NCBI RefSeq assembly: GCF_024168045.1
Contig: NZ_CP100126.1
Coordinates: 1,567,501-1,631,500, forward strand
Direction: 5' to 3'
DNA length: 64,000 nucleotides
Source of the DNA: Dorea longicatena
GTDB taxonomy: Bacteria > Bacillota > Clostridia > Lachnospirales > Lachnospiraceae
The first letter of the stretch is position 1; each line of letters starts with the position of its first letter. A program made the position numbers and the translations under genes. Shown here in pieces: positions 1-8,255 of the stretch. The notes under the pieces were generated by a model. That model searched no databases. It saw nothing but the letters and a program-made list of their open reading frames with translations, and had not been told where the DNA came from.

Positions 1-78
1 ATCCTGCTCTATGATTTCCCCCAGCATATCCAAAATTCTCTCATTGTCGTCAGCGATTGCTACATTAACTTCTCTCAT
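1..78 (-). CDS. spo0A: Spo0A, master sporulation response regulator (N-terminal 26 codons only)
   Basis: The first 26 codons read as a receiver-domain start with the acidic pair typical of response regulators (...VAIADDNERIL...). The rest lies outside the window. The ATG at 76-78 is preceded by an AGGAGG Shine-Dalgarno 9 bases away. Identification as Spo0A rests on this start plus position directly downstream of spoIVB, a pairing conserved in endospore formers. Spo0A is the phosphorelay-controlled DNA-binding regulator that commits the cell to sporulation; the phosphorylated aspartate and the DNA-binding domain are not visible here. Confidence 0.85.
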   Translation of the reverse strand, partial: MREVNVAIADDNERILDMLGEIIEQD

Positions 79-122
79 TTTACGTTATGCCTCCTTGTCC
101 CTTAATAATCATGTCGAGTTTT

Positions 123-151
123 ATTATATAATTCCTGCAATTTCCGAACAA
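123..151 (-). promoter_or_regulatory. spo0A promoter (sigma-A-like) flanked by Spo0A-box-like sites
   Basis: On the minus strand TTGTTC (146-151) and TATAAT (123-128) are separated by 17 bases, upstream of the spo0A start. TGTCGA cores resembling the Spo0A box TGTCGAA occur on each side: TGTCGAT on the minus strand (181-187) and TGTCGAG on the plus strand (112-118). Both differ from the consensus at the last base. Autoregulation is an inference from known Spo0A biology. Confidence 0.5.
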
Positions 152-196
152 GAAAATGTTGTCGTAAAAACCTGACCTGCATCGACAATATTCTGA

Positions 197-1261
197 TTAT
201 TCTACATGTTTCAGCATATTTTCGATAAAAATCCCATATCCCCTTGCAGGATCATTGACGAATACATGGGTGACTGCACCAGCGATTTTCCCGTTCTGAA
301 GGATTGGTGCCCCGGACATTCCCTGTATGATTCCGCCTGTAATCTCAAGAAGTTCCGGATCTGTCACCTTGATCTCCAGACCTTTATTTTCTTCTTTTGT
401 ATGTTTGTCGGTTTTTGTTATACGAATTTTGTATTCTTTTACTTTTCCTTCTACACAGCATCGTATAACCGCATCTCCTTTTTTGATCTCATCCGTTGCC
501 ATAATGCCGACCGGCTCTGTATTCCGGAACAGGTTGTCTGTACGTTCAAGGGTTCCGAATATCCCACAATCTGTATTTTTATCAATAGTTCCCAGAACAT
601 TATACCGGTTATAGACGATGATTCCTTCTATCCCGCCCGGTTCCCCTCCTGCTCCTTTCTGGATACTGCGAATGCTGGTCTCGTAGACCCTTCCGTCTTT
701 AATCTCCATCAGAGTGTTCGTATCTGTGTCATGGATTCCATGCCCCAATGCTCCAAAACGACTGTCCGTGTTCAGAAATGTCACAGTTCCAAGCCCCTGT
801 GCATTGTCCCTTACCCATATTCCCAGCATGTACTGATTCTTTTTATTCCGCACCGGTTTTATCTTCACATCCAGATACCCGGAATCTCTCCTGAGCTTTA
901 GGACCACCTCTTCCGCATCCAGCTTTTTTAATGTGTCCTGCAGCCTCTTTTTATCGGCAATCTTCTTTCCGTTACATTCCACTATATAATCCCCGGCTTT
1001 CACAAGATGCCTGGCCGGTTCTGTCATTTTCCCATCCGCTCCGGTAATCTTCTCTGTACCTAAGACCATGACCCCTTCCGTCTCCAGATAGATCCCAACC
1101 GGCATTCCTCCCGGGATCACAGTGTCCGAAGAAACCGTATCTGCACTTACTTCTTTTTTTCTCCCCTGTTCCTGCCGCTTTGTAATTTCATATCCTGCAT
1201 AACCAAGGACAGATAACACAAGCAGCACAAGCAGGAATCTACGATACCAGTATTTTCTCAT
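197..1261 (-). CDS. spoIVB: SpoIVB serine peptidase (S55), sigma-K checkpoint signal
   Basis: 354 aa. A basic N-terminus and one membrane segment (about residues 7-24) are followed by a PDZ domain (about 70-140) and the S55 peptidase domain. The catalytic histidine lies in GHGI (about 174-177) and the serine in GMSGAP (about 314-319), followed by the family's conserved THVFVNDP stretch. In the family it is secreted from the forespore into the intermembrane space and cleaves SpoIVFA to start pro-sigma-K processing. The ATG at 1261 is chosen because GGAG sits 8 bases upstream; an in-frame GTG at 1270 is the alternative. It lies between recN and spo0A, as in Bacillus and Clostridium, and is separated from recN by a terminator. 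Confidence 0.93.
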   Translation of the reverse strand: MRKYWYRRFLLVLLVLSVLGYAGYEITKRQEQGRKKEVSADTVSSDTVIPGGMPVGIYLETEGVMVLGTEKITGADGKMTEPARHLVKAGDYIVECNGKKIADKKRLQDTLKKLDAEEVVLKLRRDSGYLDVKIKPVRNKKNQYMLGIWVRDNAQGLGTVTFLNTDSRFGALGHGIHDTDTNTLMEIKDGRVYETSIRSIQKGAGGEPGGIEGIIVYNRYNVLGTIDKNTDCGIFGTLERTDNLFRNTEPVGIMATDEIKKGDAVIRCCVEGKVKEYKIRITKTDKHTKEENKGLEIKVTDPELLEITGGIIQGMSGAPILQNGKIAGAVTHVFVNDPARGYGIFIENMLKHVE

Positions 1262-1297
1262 ATTCCACACTCCATCCTGTCTTTTGTCTGCACAGCA

Positions 1298-1331
1298 ATA
1301 AAAAAACAGACACTCTGTTACAAATGTCTGT
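1298..1331 (-). terminator. Rho-independent terminator after recN
   Basis: A 7-bp stem (ACAGACA at 1306-1312 paired with TGTCTGT at 1325-1331) is followed on the minus strand by an unbroken run of seven T. It lies between the recN stop and the spoIVB start, so it closes the long upstream operon and leaves spoIVB to its own, probably sporulation-specific, promoter. Confidence 0.75.
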
Positions 1332-1378
1332 CTTAGTATATGGTATTTCAGAAAAAATACTCTGGATCTTTACGTTTT

Positions 1379-3052
1379 TTATTTCATCTGTGATGCCAGA
1401 TTTTTCATCTCTCTGGCACTTTGCATCACCGTATCTGTGATCCTGGCTCCGCCAAGGATCCTTGCAAGTTCTTCCACGGAATTTTCTTCATTCAATGGAT
1501 AGATCTGCGTTCGTGTCACGGCATCTTCTGTCTTTTTTTCAATCAAAAAATGCCGGTCTGCCATAGCTGCGATCTGCGCCAGATGCGTAATACAGATCAC
1601 CTGGTGTTCTTTTCCGATCAGTGCCATTTTTTCCGAAACCTTCTGAGCAGTACGTCCACTGATCCCGACATCGATCTCATCAAAGATCAACGTCTCGATC
1701 TCATCTTTGTCTGCCATTACCGCTTTGATCGCCAGCATAATTCTGGAAAGTTCCCCGCCGGATGCCACTTCTGTCAGCGGCTTCACCGGCTGTCCCTGAT
1801 TAAGCGAGATCCTGAATTCCACATCATCGATGCCATCTTTGGCATATTCTTTCTTTTCCGCAAAATGTATCTCAAACTGTACCTGTTCAAAATTCAGATC
1901 TTCAAGACCTTTCTGAATCTTTTTTTCAAGCATTTTAGCCTTCTTCTGCCGCAGTGCCGAAAGCTTTCCTGCCAGTTCCAGATACTTCTGCGACAACTGC
2001 TCACAGGATTTCTCCAGTTCCTGCATATAAGTATCATAATTTTCCAGAATCCCGATTCGTTCTTCCTGCTTCTTACAGTATGCCATGATCTCTTCATAAG
2101 AATTCCCATACTTTGTCTTCAGATGATTGATCTCGTTCAGCCGCTTTTCTGTCTCATAGAATTCTTCATCCGAGAATTCACAGTTTTTCTGATATTCTGC
2201 CAGTTCATGATTAAAATCATTCAGCAGATTGTCTACATCCGCCAGCTGGGTATATAACTGTGACAGCTGCTCATCGGCATCCACAGCTTCCGACAGTGTT
2301 CGGAGTGCCCTTCCAAGCTTTTCGCTCGCACTTTCCCCATCTTCACCCGTATACTGGTAGCATTCCGCAACACTTTGGGCAATCTTCTTTCCGTTACACA
2401 TGCGCCGGTAACATGCTTCCAGTTCTTCATCTTCGTGCTCTTTTAATTCTGCCCGGACGATCTCATCCACTTCAAACTTAAGAAAAGCCAGTTCCTTTGC
2501 CCGCTCGGATCCATTTGTTCCTACTTCCGACAGTTCTCTTATTTTTCCTTTATACTGCTGCCATGTTTCCGCCACTTTTTCTTTCTGCTTTTTCGTTTCT
2601 TCTCCGGCAAATGCATCCACTATTGCCAGATGATTCTTTTTATAAAGCAATGACTGATGTTCGTGCTGTCCGTGAATATCGATCAGGATGGCGGATACTG
2701 CTTTAAGCGTCGCCATCTGCACCGTCTCTCCATTGATCTTGCTGACACTTCTTCCTTCCATCAGCCTTCTCTGAAGCGTAACAAACCCGTCCTCCGGGTA
2801 AACATCCAGTTCTTTTAATCTGCGGATCTGTCGTTCACTTTCTACCGAAAATGTCAGTTCTACCAGTCCGTATCTCGTTCCCTGTCGGAGGATATCTTTC
2901 GTGTATCTCCCGCCAAGAGCAAGATTGACCGAGCCAAGAATGATCGACTTCCCGGCACCGGTCTCTCCAGTTAATATGTTCAGTCCTCTGCCGAACTCTA
3001 CTTCGATCTCATCGATCAAAGCCAGGTTTTTCACATGTAAATACTGTAACAT
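1379..3052 (-). CDS. recN: DNA repair ATPase RecN
   Basis: 557 aa, the usual RecN length. This SMC-like protein has a Walker A motif GETGAGKS near residues 29-36, a long charged coiled-coil middle (about 150-370), and a C-terminal ABC half with the GGELSR signature and the Walker B LIFDEIDVGISG. RecN acts early in double-strand-break repair by holding DNA ends together. The ATG at 3052 has AGGAGG four bases upstream. It follows argR by 8 bases, in the widely conserved nadK-argR-recN order, and is the last gene before a terminator. Confidence 0.97.
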   Translation of the reverse strand: MLQYLHVKNLALIDEIEVEFGRGLNILTGETGAGKSIILGSVNLALGGRYTKDILRQGTRYGLVELTFSVESERQIRRLKELDVYPEDGFVTLQRRLMEGRSVSKINGETVQMATLKAVSAILIDIHGQHEHQSLLYKKNHLAIVDAFAGEETKKQKEKVAETWQQYKGKIRELSEVGTNGSERAKELAFLKFEVDEIVRAELKEHEDEELEACYRRMCNGKKIAQSVAECYQYTGEDGESASEKLGRALRTLSEAVDADEQLSQLYTQLADVDNLLNDFNHELAEYQKNCEFSDEEFYETEKRLNEINHLKTKYGNSYEEIMAYCKKQEERIGILENYDTYMQELEKSCEQLSQKYLELAGKLSALRQKKAKMLEKKIQKGLEDLNFEQVQFEIHFAEKKEYAKDGIDDVEFRISLNQGQPVKPLTEVASGGELSRIMLAIKAVMADKDEIETLIFDEIDVGISGRTAQKVSEKMALIGKEHQVICITHLAQIAAMADRHFLIEKKTEDAVTRTQIYPLNEENSVEELARILGGARITDTVMQSAREMKNLASQMK

Positions 3053-3060
3053 GCATCCTC

Positions 3061-3510
3061 CTATAAGATAATCTTGCTAATCTTGTCCATTACTTTTACC
3101 GTGTCATCCACACTTCGGATCGCACACATGATCGTATCATCCCCTGCAATACTTCCGACAATCTCATTCCATTTCATTGCATCCAGTGCCGCACATACCG
3201 CACTTGCCATTCCCGCTACTGTCTTGATCACCAGGATATTCTGCGCCATATCCATGGACAGATATCCTTCTCTTAAGACACGGATATATTTTTCACTCAT
3301 TGCACTCTCATGATGCTGATGCAGTGCATATCTCTGCTTGCCGTTCTCAGACGGTATCTTTGTAAGCTTCAGGTCCCGGATATCTCTGGATACCGTTGCC
3401 TGTGTTACTTTAAACCCTTCCCGGTTCAGATATTCTGCCAGTTCTTCCTGCGTTTCAATATGATATTTGTTGATCAGTTCTATGATCTTCGCATGTCTGT
3501 TTACTTTCAT
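3061..3510 (-). CDS. argR: Arginine repressor ArgR/AhrC
   Basis: 149 aa, typical length. The N-terminal winged helix (about 1-70) contains the TQEELAEYLNREGFKVTQAT recognition region and SRDIRDL. The C-terminal hexamerisation and arginine-binding domain carries the GSIAGDDTIM motif in which the DD pair contacts arginine. It represses arginine biosynthesis and activates catabolism in response to L-arginine. No arginine genes lie nearby; the position between nadK and recN is a conserved Firmicutes arrangement, so it acts in trans. nadK ends 4 bases upstream. Confidence 0.97.
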   Translation of the reverse strand: MKVNRHAKIIELINKYHIETQEELAEYLNREGFKVTQATVSRDIRDLKLTKIPSENGKQRYALHQHHESAMSEKYIRVLREGYLSMDMAQNILVIKTVAGMASAVCAALDAMKWNEIVGSIAGDDTIMCAIRSVDDTVKVMDKISKIIL

Positions 3511-3514
3511 CTCA

Positions 3515-4354
3515 TCAATTTCCCTTCATCTTTCTCCGTAATATTTCCAAAAAACTGATTTTATTGATCTTCATTATCTTTGTCGTCTTTTCCGCCTTAC
3601 AGATTGTCAGCTTATCCCCGGTCTGGATCGGCACACTGGTCGCACCGTCAAATGTGACCAGTACTTTTTCGATATTTCCTCTTCGTCCTTCCCCGATCTC
3701 AATTACGATCTCATCGTCTGAAGACAGAACAATACTTCTTGTATTCAATGCATGAGAGCAGATTGGTGTGATCACGGTAAGTGACGCTGTCGGTTCCACG
3801 ATTGGACCTCCAGCCGACAGATTGTATGCCGTAGATCCGGTCGGTGTGGATATGATAATTCCATCCGCTTCGTAAGAATTCAAAAGTTCCCCGTTTACAA
3901 ACAATTTGAAATAAATAATGCGCAGGTCATCGCCCCTTCGCGACACAACAATATCATTTAGCGCGACATCCTTTTTCCCATCCTGAAATGTTCCTTCTAA
4001 CATCATGCGTTCTTCATACAGATAATCCCCCTGCAGCATCTGCGTGATATCTTCTTCCAGATTATTCACTTCTACTTCTGTAAGATACCCAAGCGTTCCC
4101 ATATTGATACCCAAAATTGGAACATCTCTTTTCCAAAGTGTTCTTGCCACTTCAATCAGACTTCCGTCACCGCCGATCACGATCGCACAGTCTATCATGT
4201 CCGGAATCCGTTCCCTGATAATATTCTTTTCTGCATCCTTTTCACACAATGCACAGTTTCTTCCTGCTATCTCCAGCAATTCTTTTACTTTTCCTGTCAC
4301 CGCATGATTCGTATCTTTCCCGTCATTGGTAACGATCCAAAACTTTTTTAACAT
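3515..4354 (-). CDS. nadK: NAD kinase
   Basis: 279 aa. It has the GGDGS motif (61-65), NMGTLGYLTEV, and the diagnostic SPTGSTAYNLSAGGP stretch of the ATP-NAD kinase family. It phosphorylates NAD+ at the 2' hydroxyl of the adenosine ribose to make NADP+. It sits between tlyA (6 bases upstream) and argR (4 bases downstream), evidently co-transcribed. GAGG precedes the ATG. No unusual changes were seen. Confidence 0.97.
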   Translation of the reverse strand: MLKKFWIVTNDGKDTNHAVTGKVKELLEIAGRNCALCEKDAEKNIIRERIPDMIDCAIVIGGDGSLIEVARTLWKRDVPILGINMGTLGYLTEVEVNNLEEDITQMLQGDYLYEERMMLEGTFQDGKKDVALNDIVVSRRGDDLRIIYFKLFVNGELLNSYEADGIIISTPTGSTAYNLSAGGPIVEPTASLTVITPICSHALNTRSIVLSSDDEIVIEIGEGRRGNIEKVLVTFDGATSVPIQTGDKLTICKAEKTTKIMKINKISFLEILRRKMKGN

Positions 4355-4360
4355 CTGCCT

Positions 4361-5170
4361 CTAACCTTTCGCAAGTGTAGCAAACGACAGATCTACCGTC
4401 TTTTCGACATCGATCTGCGGCGAGATTCTGTCAGTCGCTTCACATTTCTGTAAGTGGACCAGATATTCGATATTACCTTCCGGTCCTTTGATCGGAGAAA
4501 ATTCCAGATTCAGCACTTCAAATCCAATAGACATTGCATAATCGATCACTTTATGAATCACTTCTATATGTGTACTCTTCTCACGTACAACGCCTTTCTT
4601 TCCAACCTTTTCCCTGCCTGCTTCGAACTGCGGCTTGATCAATGCTACGATCTGTCCTTCATCCGTCAGATAATTACGGATGGGAAGCAGTACTTTCGTA
4701 AGTGAGATGAAGGATACGTCAATGGATGAAAACTGCACCGGTTCCCCTATATCTTCCGGTGTCACATAACGGATATTCGTCTTTTCCATACACACTACGC
4801 GTGGATCCTGTCTTAATTTCCAGTCAAGCTGTCCGCGTCCCACATCAATCGCAAATACCTTTACCGCGCCATTCTGCAGCATGCAGTCTGTGAACCCACC
4901 CGTAGAAGAACCTACATCCGTACATACTTTTCCTTCTACGTTCACATCAAAGTTCTTAATTGCTTTTTCCAGTTTCAGTCCTCCGCGGCTGACATACGGA
5001 AGCGTATGTCCGCGTACTTCGATCATAGCTTCTTCCGGAAAAGTAGTCCCAGCCTTGTCTTCTTTTTGCCCATCTACATATACGATTCCGGACATAATGA
5101 TGGCTTTTGCCTTTTCTCTGGAAGCTGCCAGATTTCTCTTTACCAGTAATACGTCTAATCGTTCTTTCAT
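4361..5170 (-). CDS. tlyA: TlyA-family rRNA 2'-O-methyltransferase (S4 domain plus FtsJ-like fold)
   Basis: 269 aa. An N-terminal S4 RNA-binding domain (about 1-62, RLDVLLVKRNLAASREKA) is followed by an FtsJ/RrmJ-like SAM methyltransferase with DVGSSTGGFTDCML as the SAM-binding loop and AIDVGRGQLDW. TlyA of mycobacteria methylates 16S and 23S rRNA; the old name hemolysin A is not evidence of toxin function. It belongs to the dxs-tlyA-nadK cluster. The methylation site in this organism is not known from sequence. Confidence 0.93.
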   Translation of the reverse strand: MKERLDVLLVKRNLAASREKAKAIIMSGIVYVDGQKEDKAGTTFPEEAMIEVRGHTLPYVSRGGLKLEKAIKNFDVNVEGKVCTDVGSSTGGFTDCMLQNGAVKVFAIDVGRGQLDWKLRQDPRVVCMEKTNIRYVTPEDIGEPVQFSSIDVSFISLTKVLLPIRNYLTDEGQIVALIKPQFEAGREKVGKKGVVREKSTHIEVIHKVIDYAMSIGFEVLNLEFSPIKGPEGNIEYLVHLQKCEATDRISPQIDVEKTVDLSFATLAKG

Positions 5171-5201
5171 AATCTCTCCTGTTATCTATCGTGTCACATA
5201 T

Positions 5202-7064
5202 CTATAATGTCTCATATAACTTACGGATCTTCGCTGTCATGGTCTCTACATCCAGACCAGTCTCTTTGCGCAGAACCTCCACATTGCCATGCTCTATATA
5301 TTCATCCGGAAGTGCCAGGATCTGCACTCTCGCATCCGAACCCGTCCTCATCAGATACTCTGTTACATGTTCACCGAATCCGCCGGATCTTACATTTTCT
5401 TCGATCGTAACGATCAGCTTGTGCTGCTCTGTCAGGTGATCCAGCATCTCTGTATCCAGTGGTTTTACAAATCTTGCATTGACCAGTGAGCAGTGATATC
5501 CGGCTTCTTTTAACTGTTTTCTGACCTCCAGCGCCTCGCCAAACATATGTCCGACAAAGATCACTGCAATCTCCCGTTCTTCGTATAGCATTTCACTCTT
5601 TCCGTATACTACCGGACTTCTGAATTCCGGACAGGCATCGCATGCACTGCCTCTAGGATACCTGATGGCTACCGGACCATCATATGCGATACCGAATCTT
5701 ATCATATCAGCCAGTTCCCATTTATGCTTCGGCGACAGTACAACCATATTAGGGATAGTGCTTAAGTAGGACAGATCAAAGATTCCCTGATGGGTTTCCC
5801 CGTCGTTTCCCACCAGACCTGCACGGTCTACTGCAAACATTACCGGAAGATTCTGAAGTGCCACATCATGGATCATCTGGTCATATGCCCTCTGTAAAAA
5901 TGACGAATACACGGCGAATACCGGCTTTATTCCACCTGCTGCGAGTCCCGCCGCAAATGTCACTGCATGTTCTTCTGCAATTCCCACATCAAAAAAGCGA
6001 TCCGGATATTTTTTCCGGAATCTTGCAAGTCCCGTGCCGTCTTCCATTGCTGCTGTGATCGCTGCCAGCTTATCATTTCTTGCCGCCTCATCGCACATTA
6101 CTTTACAAAAAACATCTGTATACGTATCTTTCTTTTTCGGGTTTTCCGGTTCTCCCGTCTCTACCCGGAACGGTCCGATTCCATGGAATTTTTCCGGCTT
6201 TTCTTCTGCCGGCCCGTATCCTTTTCCTTTTTTGGTAATTACATGAAGCAATACCGGTCCTTCAATCTTTCTTGCCTCTTTAAATGCACGTACCATCGTC
6301 GGGATATTATGCCCCTGGATCGGCCCTAGATAGGTGATCCCCATGTCTTCAAAGAACATCCCCGGAACGATCAGCTGTTTGAGGCTGCTCTTGGTCTTGC
6401 GGATACGCTCGATCACAGGATCTCCCACGACCGGAACGTTATGCAGTACATTTGTTACACCTTTTTTCAGATCTGTATAGAAGTCCGCCGTACGCAGCTT
6501 TGCCAGATAATCCGACATTCCTCCAACGTTTTCCGAAATAGACATATGATTATCATTCAATACAATGATAAAATTCTTTTTAAGCGTGGATGCATTATTC
6601 AGTGCTTCATATGCCATCCCACCTGTCAGCGACCCATCTCCGATTACCGAGATCACACTGTAATCTTCCCTCTGCAGATCTCTTGCGCACACATACCCAA
6701 GCCCCGCCGAGATAGAAGTAGAGCTGTGTCCGGTGTCAAATGCATCGCATGCACTTTCTTTTCTCTTCGGGAATCCGCTCATTCCGCCATATTTTCTCAG
6801 GTCATCAAATCCGTCTTTTCTTCCGGTCAGGATCTTATGTGTATAGGACTGATGTCCTACATCCCATATGATTTTATCCTTCGGCAGATCAAAGACCAGA
6901 TGCATTGCCATTGTAAGTTCTACTACGCCGAGATTCGATGCCAGATGTCCTCCGGTTTTACTGATCTTCTCGACCAGGAACTTTCGGATCTCCTGTGCCA
7001 GTTCCGGAAGTTCTTCCGGCTTCAGATCTTTTATATCATTTGCTTTTTGAATTCTTTCTAACAT
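5202..7064 (-). CDS. dxs: 1-deoxy-D-xylulose-5-phosphate synthase
   Basis: 620 aa, full length. The thiamine-diphosphate site is seen as GDGSLTGGMAYEALNNA and the central pyrimidine domain as GIAEEHAVTFAAGLA and DRAGLVGNDGETHQG; the C-terminal transketolase domain is present. It condenses pyruvate with glyceraldehyde 3-phosphate in the first step of the MEP isoprenoid pathway. The adjacent ispA-like prenyl synthase 15 bases upstream uses the pathway's end products, so the two genes form a functional pair in one operon. Confidence 0.97.
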   Translation of the reverse strand: MLERIQKANDIKDLKPEELPELAQEIRKFLVEKISKTGGHLASNLGVVELTMAMHLVFDLPKDKIIWDVGHQSYTHKILTGRKDGFDDLRKYGGMSGFPKRKESACDAFDTGHSSTSISAGLGYVCARDLQREDYSVISVIGDGSLTGGMAYEALNNASTLKKNFIIVLNDNHMSISENVGGMSDYLAKLRTADFYTDLKKGVTNVLHNVPVVGDPVIERIRKTKSSLKQLIVPGMFFEDMGITYLGPIQGHNIPTMVRAFKEARKIEGPVLLHVITKKGKGYGPAEEKPEKFHGIGPFRVETGEPENPKKKDTYTDVFCKVMCDEAARNDKLAAITAAMEDGTGLARFRKKYPDRFFDVGIAEEHAVTFAAGLAAGGIKPVFAVYSSFLQRAYDQMIHDVALQNLPVMFAVDRAGLVGNDGETHQGIFDLSYLSTIPNMVVLSPKHKWELADMIRFGIAYDGPVAIRYPRGSACDACPEFRSPVVYGKSEMLYEEREIAVIFVGHMFGEALEVRKQLKEAGYHCSLVNARFVKPLDTEMLDHLTEQHKLIVTIEENVRSGGFGEHVTEYLMRTGSDARVQILALPDEYIEHGNVEVLRKETGLDVETMTAKIRKLYETL

Positions 7065-7079
7065 AACAAGGTATCCCCT

Positions 7080-7982
7080 TTATCTGTCTCTGTGAATCAG
7101 CTGTATCAGTAACTGTTCCAGATACGCATTCTCCCCTGTAAACTGATGAAGCAGTGCAATTGCTTCATTCGATAATTCTTCCACTTTCTTCTGTGCCTGT
7201 TCAATTCCCAGAAGTGTTACATAAGTGGTCTTCTGATTCTTCTCATCACTGTGGATCGGCTTTCCAAGTACCTCTTCTGTACTCGTCACATCCAGAATGT
7301 CATCCTGGATCTGGAATGCAACACCTACATAATGTGCAATCTTTTCTACGCTCTGTATTTCTGCATCCGAAGCACCACCGAGGATTGCGCCGATCATCAT
7401 TGCACATTCGATCAGAGCGCCCGTCTTCAGTTCATATATGGTATCCAGCACATCTTTTGAAACCGCATGTCCGGTCTCTTTTACATCGATCACCTGCCCG
7501 CCGATCATTCCATAGATACCTGCTTTTCTCCCAAGGACAGTAAGTGCACGCCCAATCTTAAGACTTTCTTCCGGAGACTGCTCAAATGCCCGGAATGCTG
7601 TCTCAAATGCGTAATTCAAAAGTGCATCTCCTGCCAGGATTCCCATATCTTCCCCGTATACAATGTGTGTCGTCTTTCTGCCTCTGCGGTACTCATCATT
7701 ATCCATTGCCGGAAGATCATCATGCACCAGTGAATATGTATGGATCATCTCAAGTGCTGCCATAAAAGGCTTTAATGTCTCCGGTTCTTCTCCAAAAAGT
7801 CTGCAGGTCTCCTGCATCAGCATCGGCCGGAGTCTTTTCCCGCCTGCCATCAGACTGTACTCCATTGCCTCCATGATCACCTTCTGATATCCTTCTGCCT
7901 CCGGAAGATATCGTTTCAGGATTTCTTCGATCTCTGCCACTTTCGTTTTCATCTGTATTGTAAATTCTTCTTTAGAATTCAT
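7080..7982 (-). CDS. ispA: Polyprenyl synthetase, farnesyl/geranyl diphosphate synthase type
   Basis: 300 aa. The first aspartate-rich motif is HDDLPAMDND, the DDxxxxD form typical of bacterial farnesyl diphosphate synthases; the second is FQIQDDILD. GGKRLRP near the N-terminus binds IPP. It makes C15 (or C20) prenyl diphosphates for quinone and undecaprenyl synthesis. I chose ATG 7982, with GAGGGTGAGG just upstream, over an in-frame ATG at 8000 that lacks a ribosome site; the chosen start overlaps xseB by 11 bases. The xseA-xseB-ispA-dxs order is conserved in Firmicutes. Confidence 0.94.
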   Translation of the reverse strand: MNSKEEFTIQMKTKVAEIEEILKRYLPEAEGYQKVIMEAMEYSLMAGGKRLRPMLMQETCRLFGEEPETLKPFMAALEMIHTYSLVHDDLPAMDNDEYRRGRKTTHIVYGEDMGILAGDALLNYAFETAFRAFEQSPEESLKIGRALTVLGRKAGIYGMIGGQVIDVKETGHAVSKDVLDTIYELKTGALIECAMMIGAILGGASDAEIQSVEKIAHYVGVAFQIQDDILDVTSTEEVLGKPIHSDEKNQKTTYVTLLGIEQAQKKVEELSNEAIALLHQFTGENAYLEQLLIQLIHRDR

Positions 7983-8199
7983 GTTCCTCACCCTCTTCAT
8001 CTAATAACAGCATCTTCTTTTCTACTTTATCGATCTTGCTGTTACAGGCTTTCAGCATATCCATGCCCTGATGATACAGCTGAAAAGATTCCTCCAGTGA
8101 AATCTCTCCTTCTTCCATCTTTTTTATCGTCTGTTCCAGATCTGAGAATATCTCCTCAAGGCTCTGTTCTTCCAAAGATTGTCCTTTTTTTTCCGCCAT
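7972..8199 (-). CDS. xseB: Exodeoxyribonuclease VII small subunit
   Basis: 75 aa, typical length. It has the family pattern LEEIFSDLEQTIKKMEEGEISLEESFQLYHQGM, a predicted helical hairpin, with lysine- and glutamate-rich ends. Several copies bind each XseA subunit to form exonuclease VII, which degrades single-stranded DNA from both ends. It lies between xseA (56 bases upstream) and ispA (11-base overlap). Confidence 0.95.
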   Translation of the reverse strand: MAEKKGQSLEEQSLEEIFSDLEQTIKKMEEGEISLEESFQLYHQGMDMLKACNSKIDKVEKKMLLLDEEGEEHEF

Positions 8200-8255
8200 T
8201 TGTTTCTCCTGGTATCTGTCTGTTCTATTTGTTCCGTGCTTTGCACCGGCATCAT

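Noticed and set aside
1332-1378. Sigma-G-like TATACTA element upstream of spoIVB
   Set aside because: It lies before the recN terminator in the direction of transcription, so transcripts from it would be terminated, and the -35 match is poor.
4361-5170. Hemolysin function for the TlyA-type protein
   Set aside because: The S4 plus FtsJ-like architecture indicates an rRNA methyltransferase; the hemolysin label is historical.
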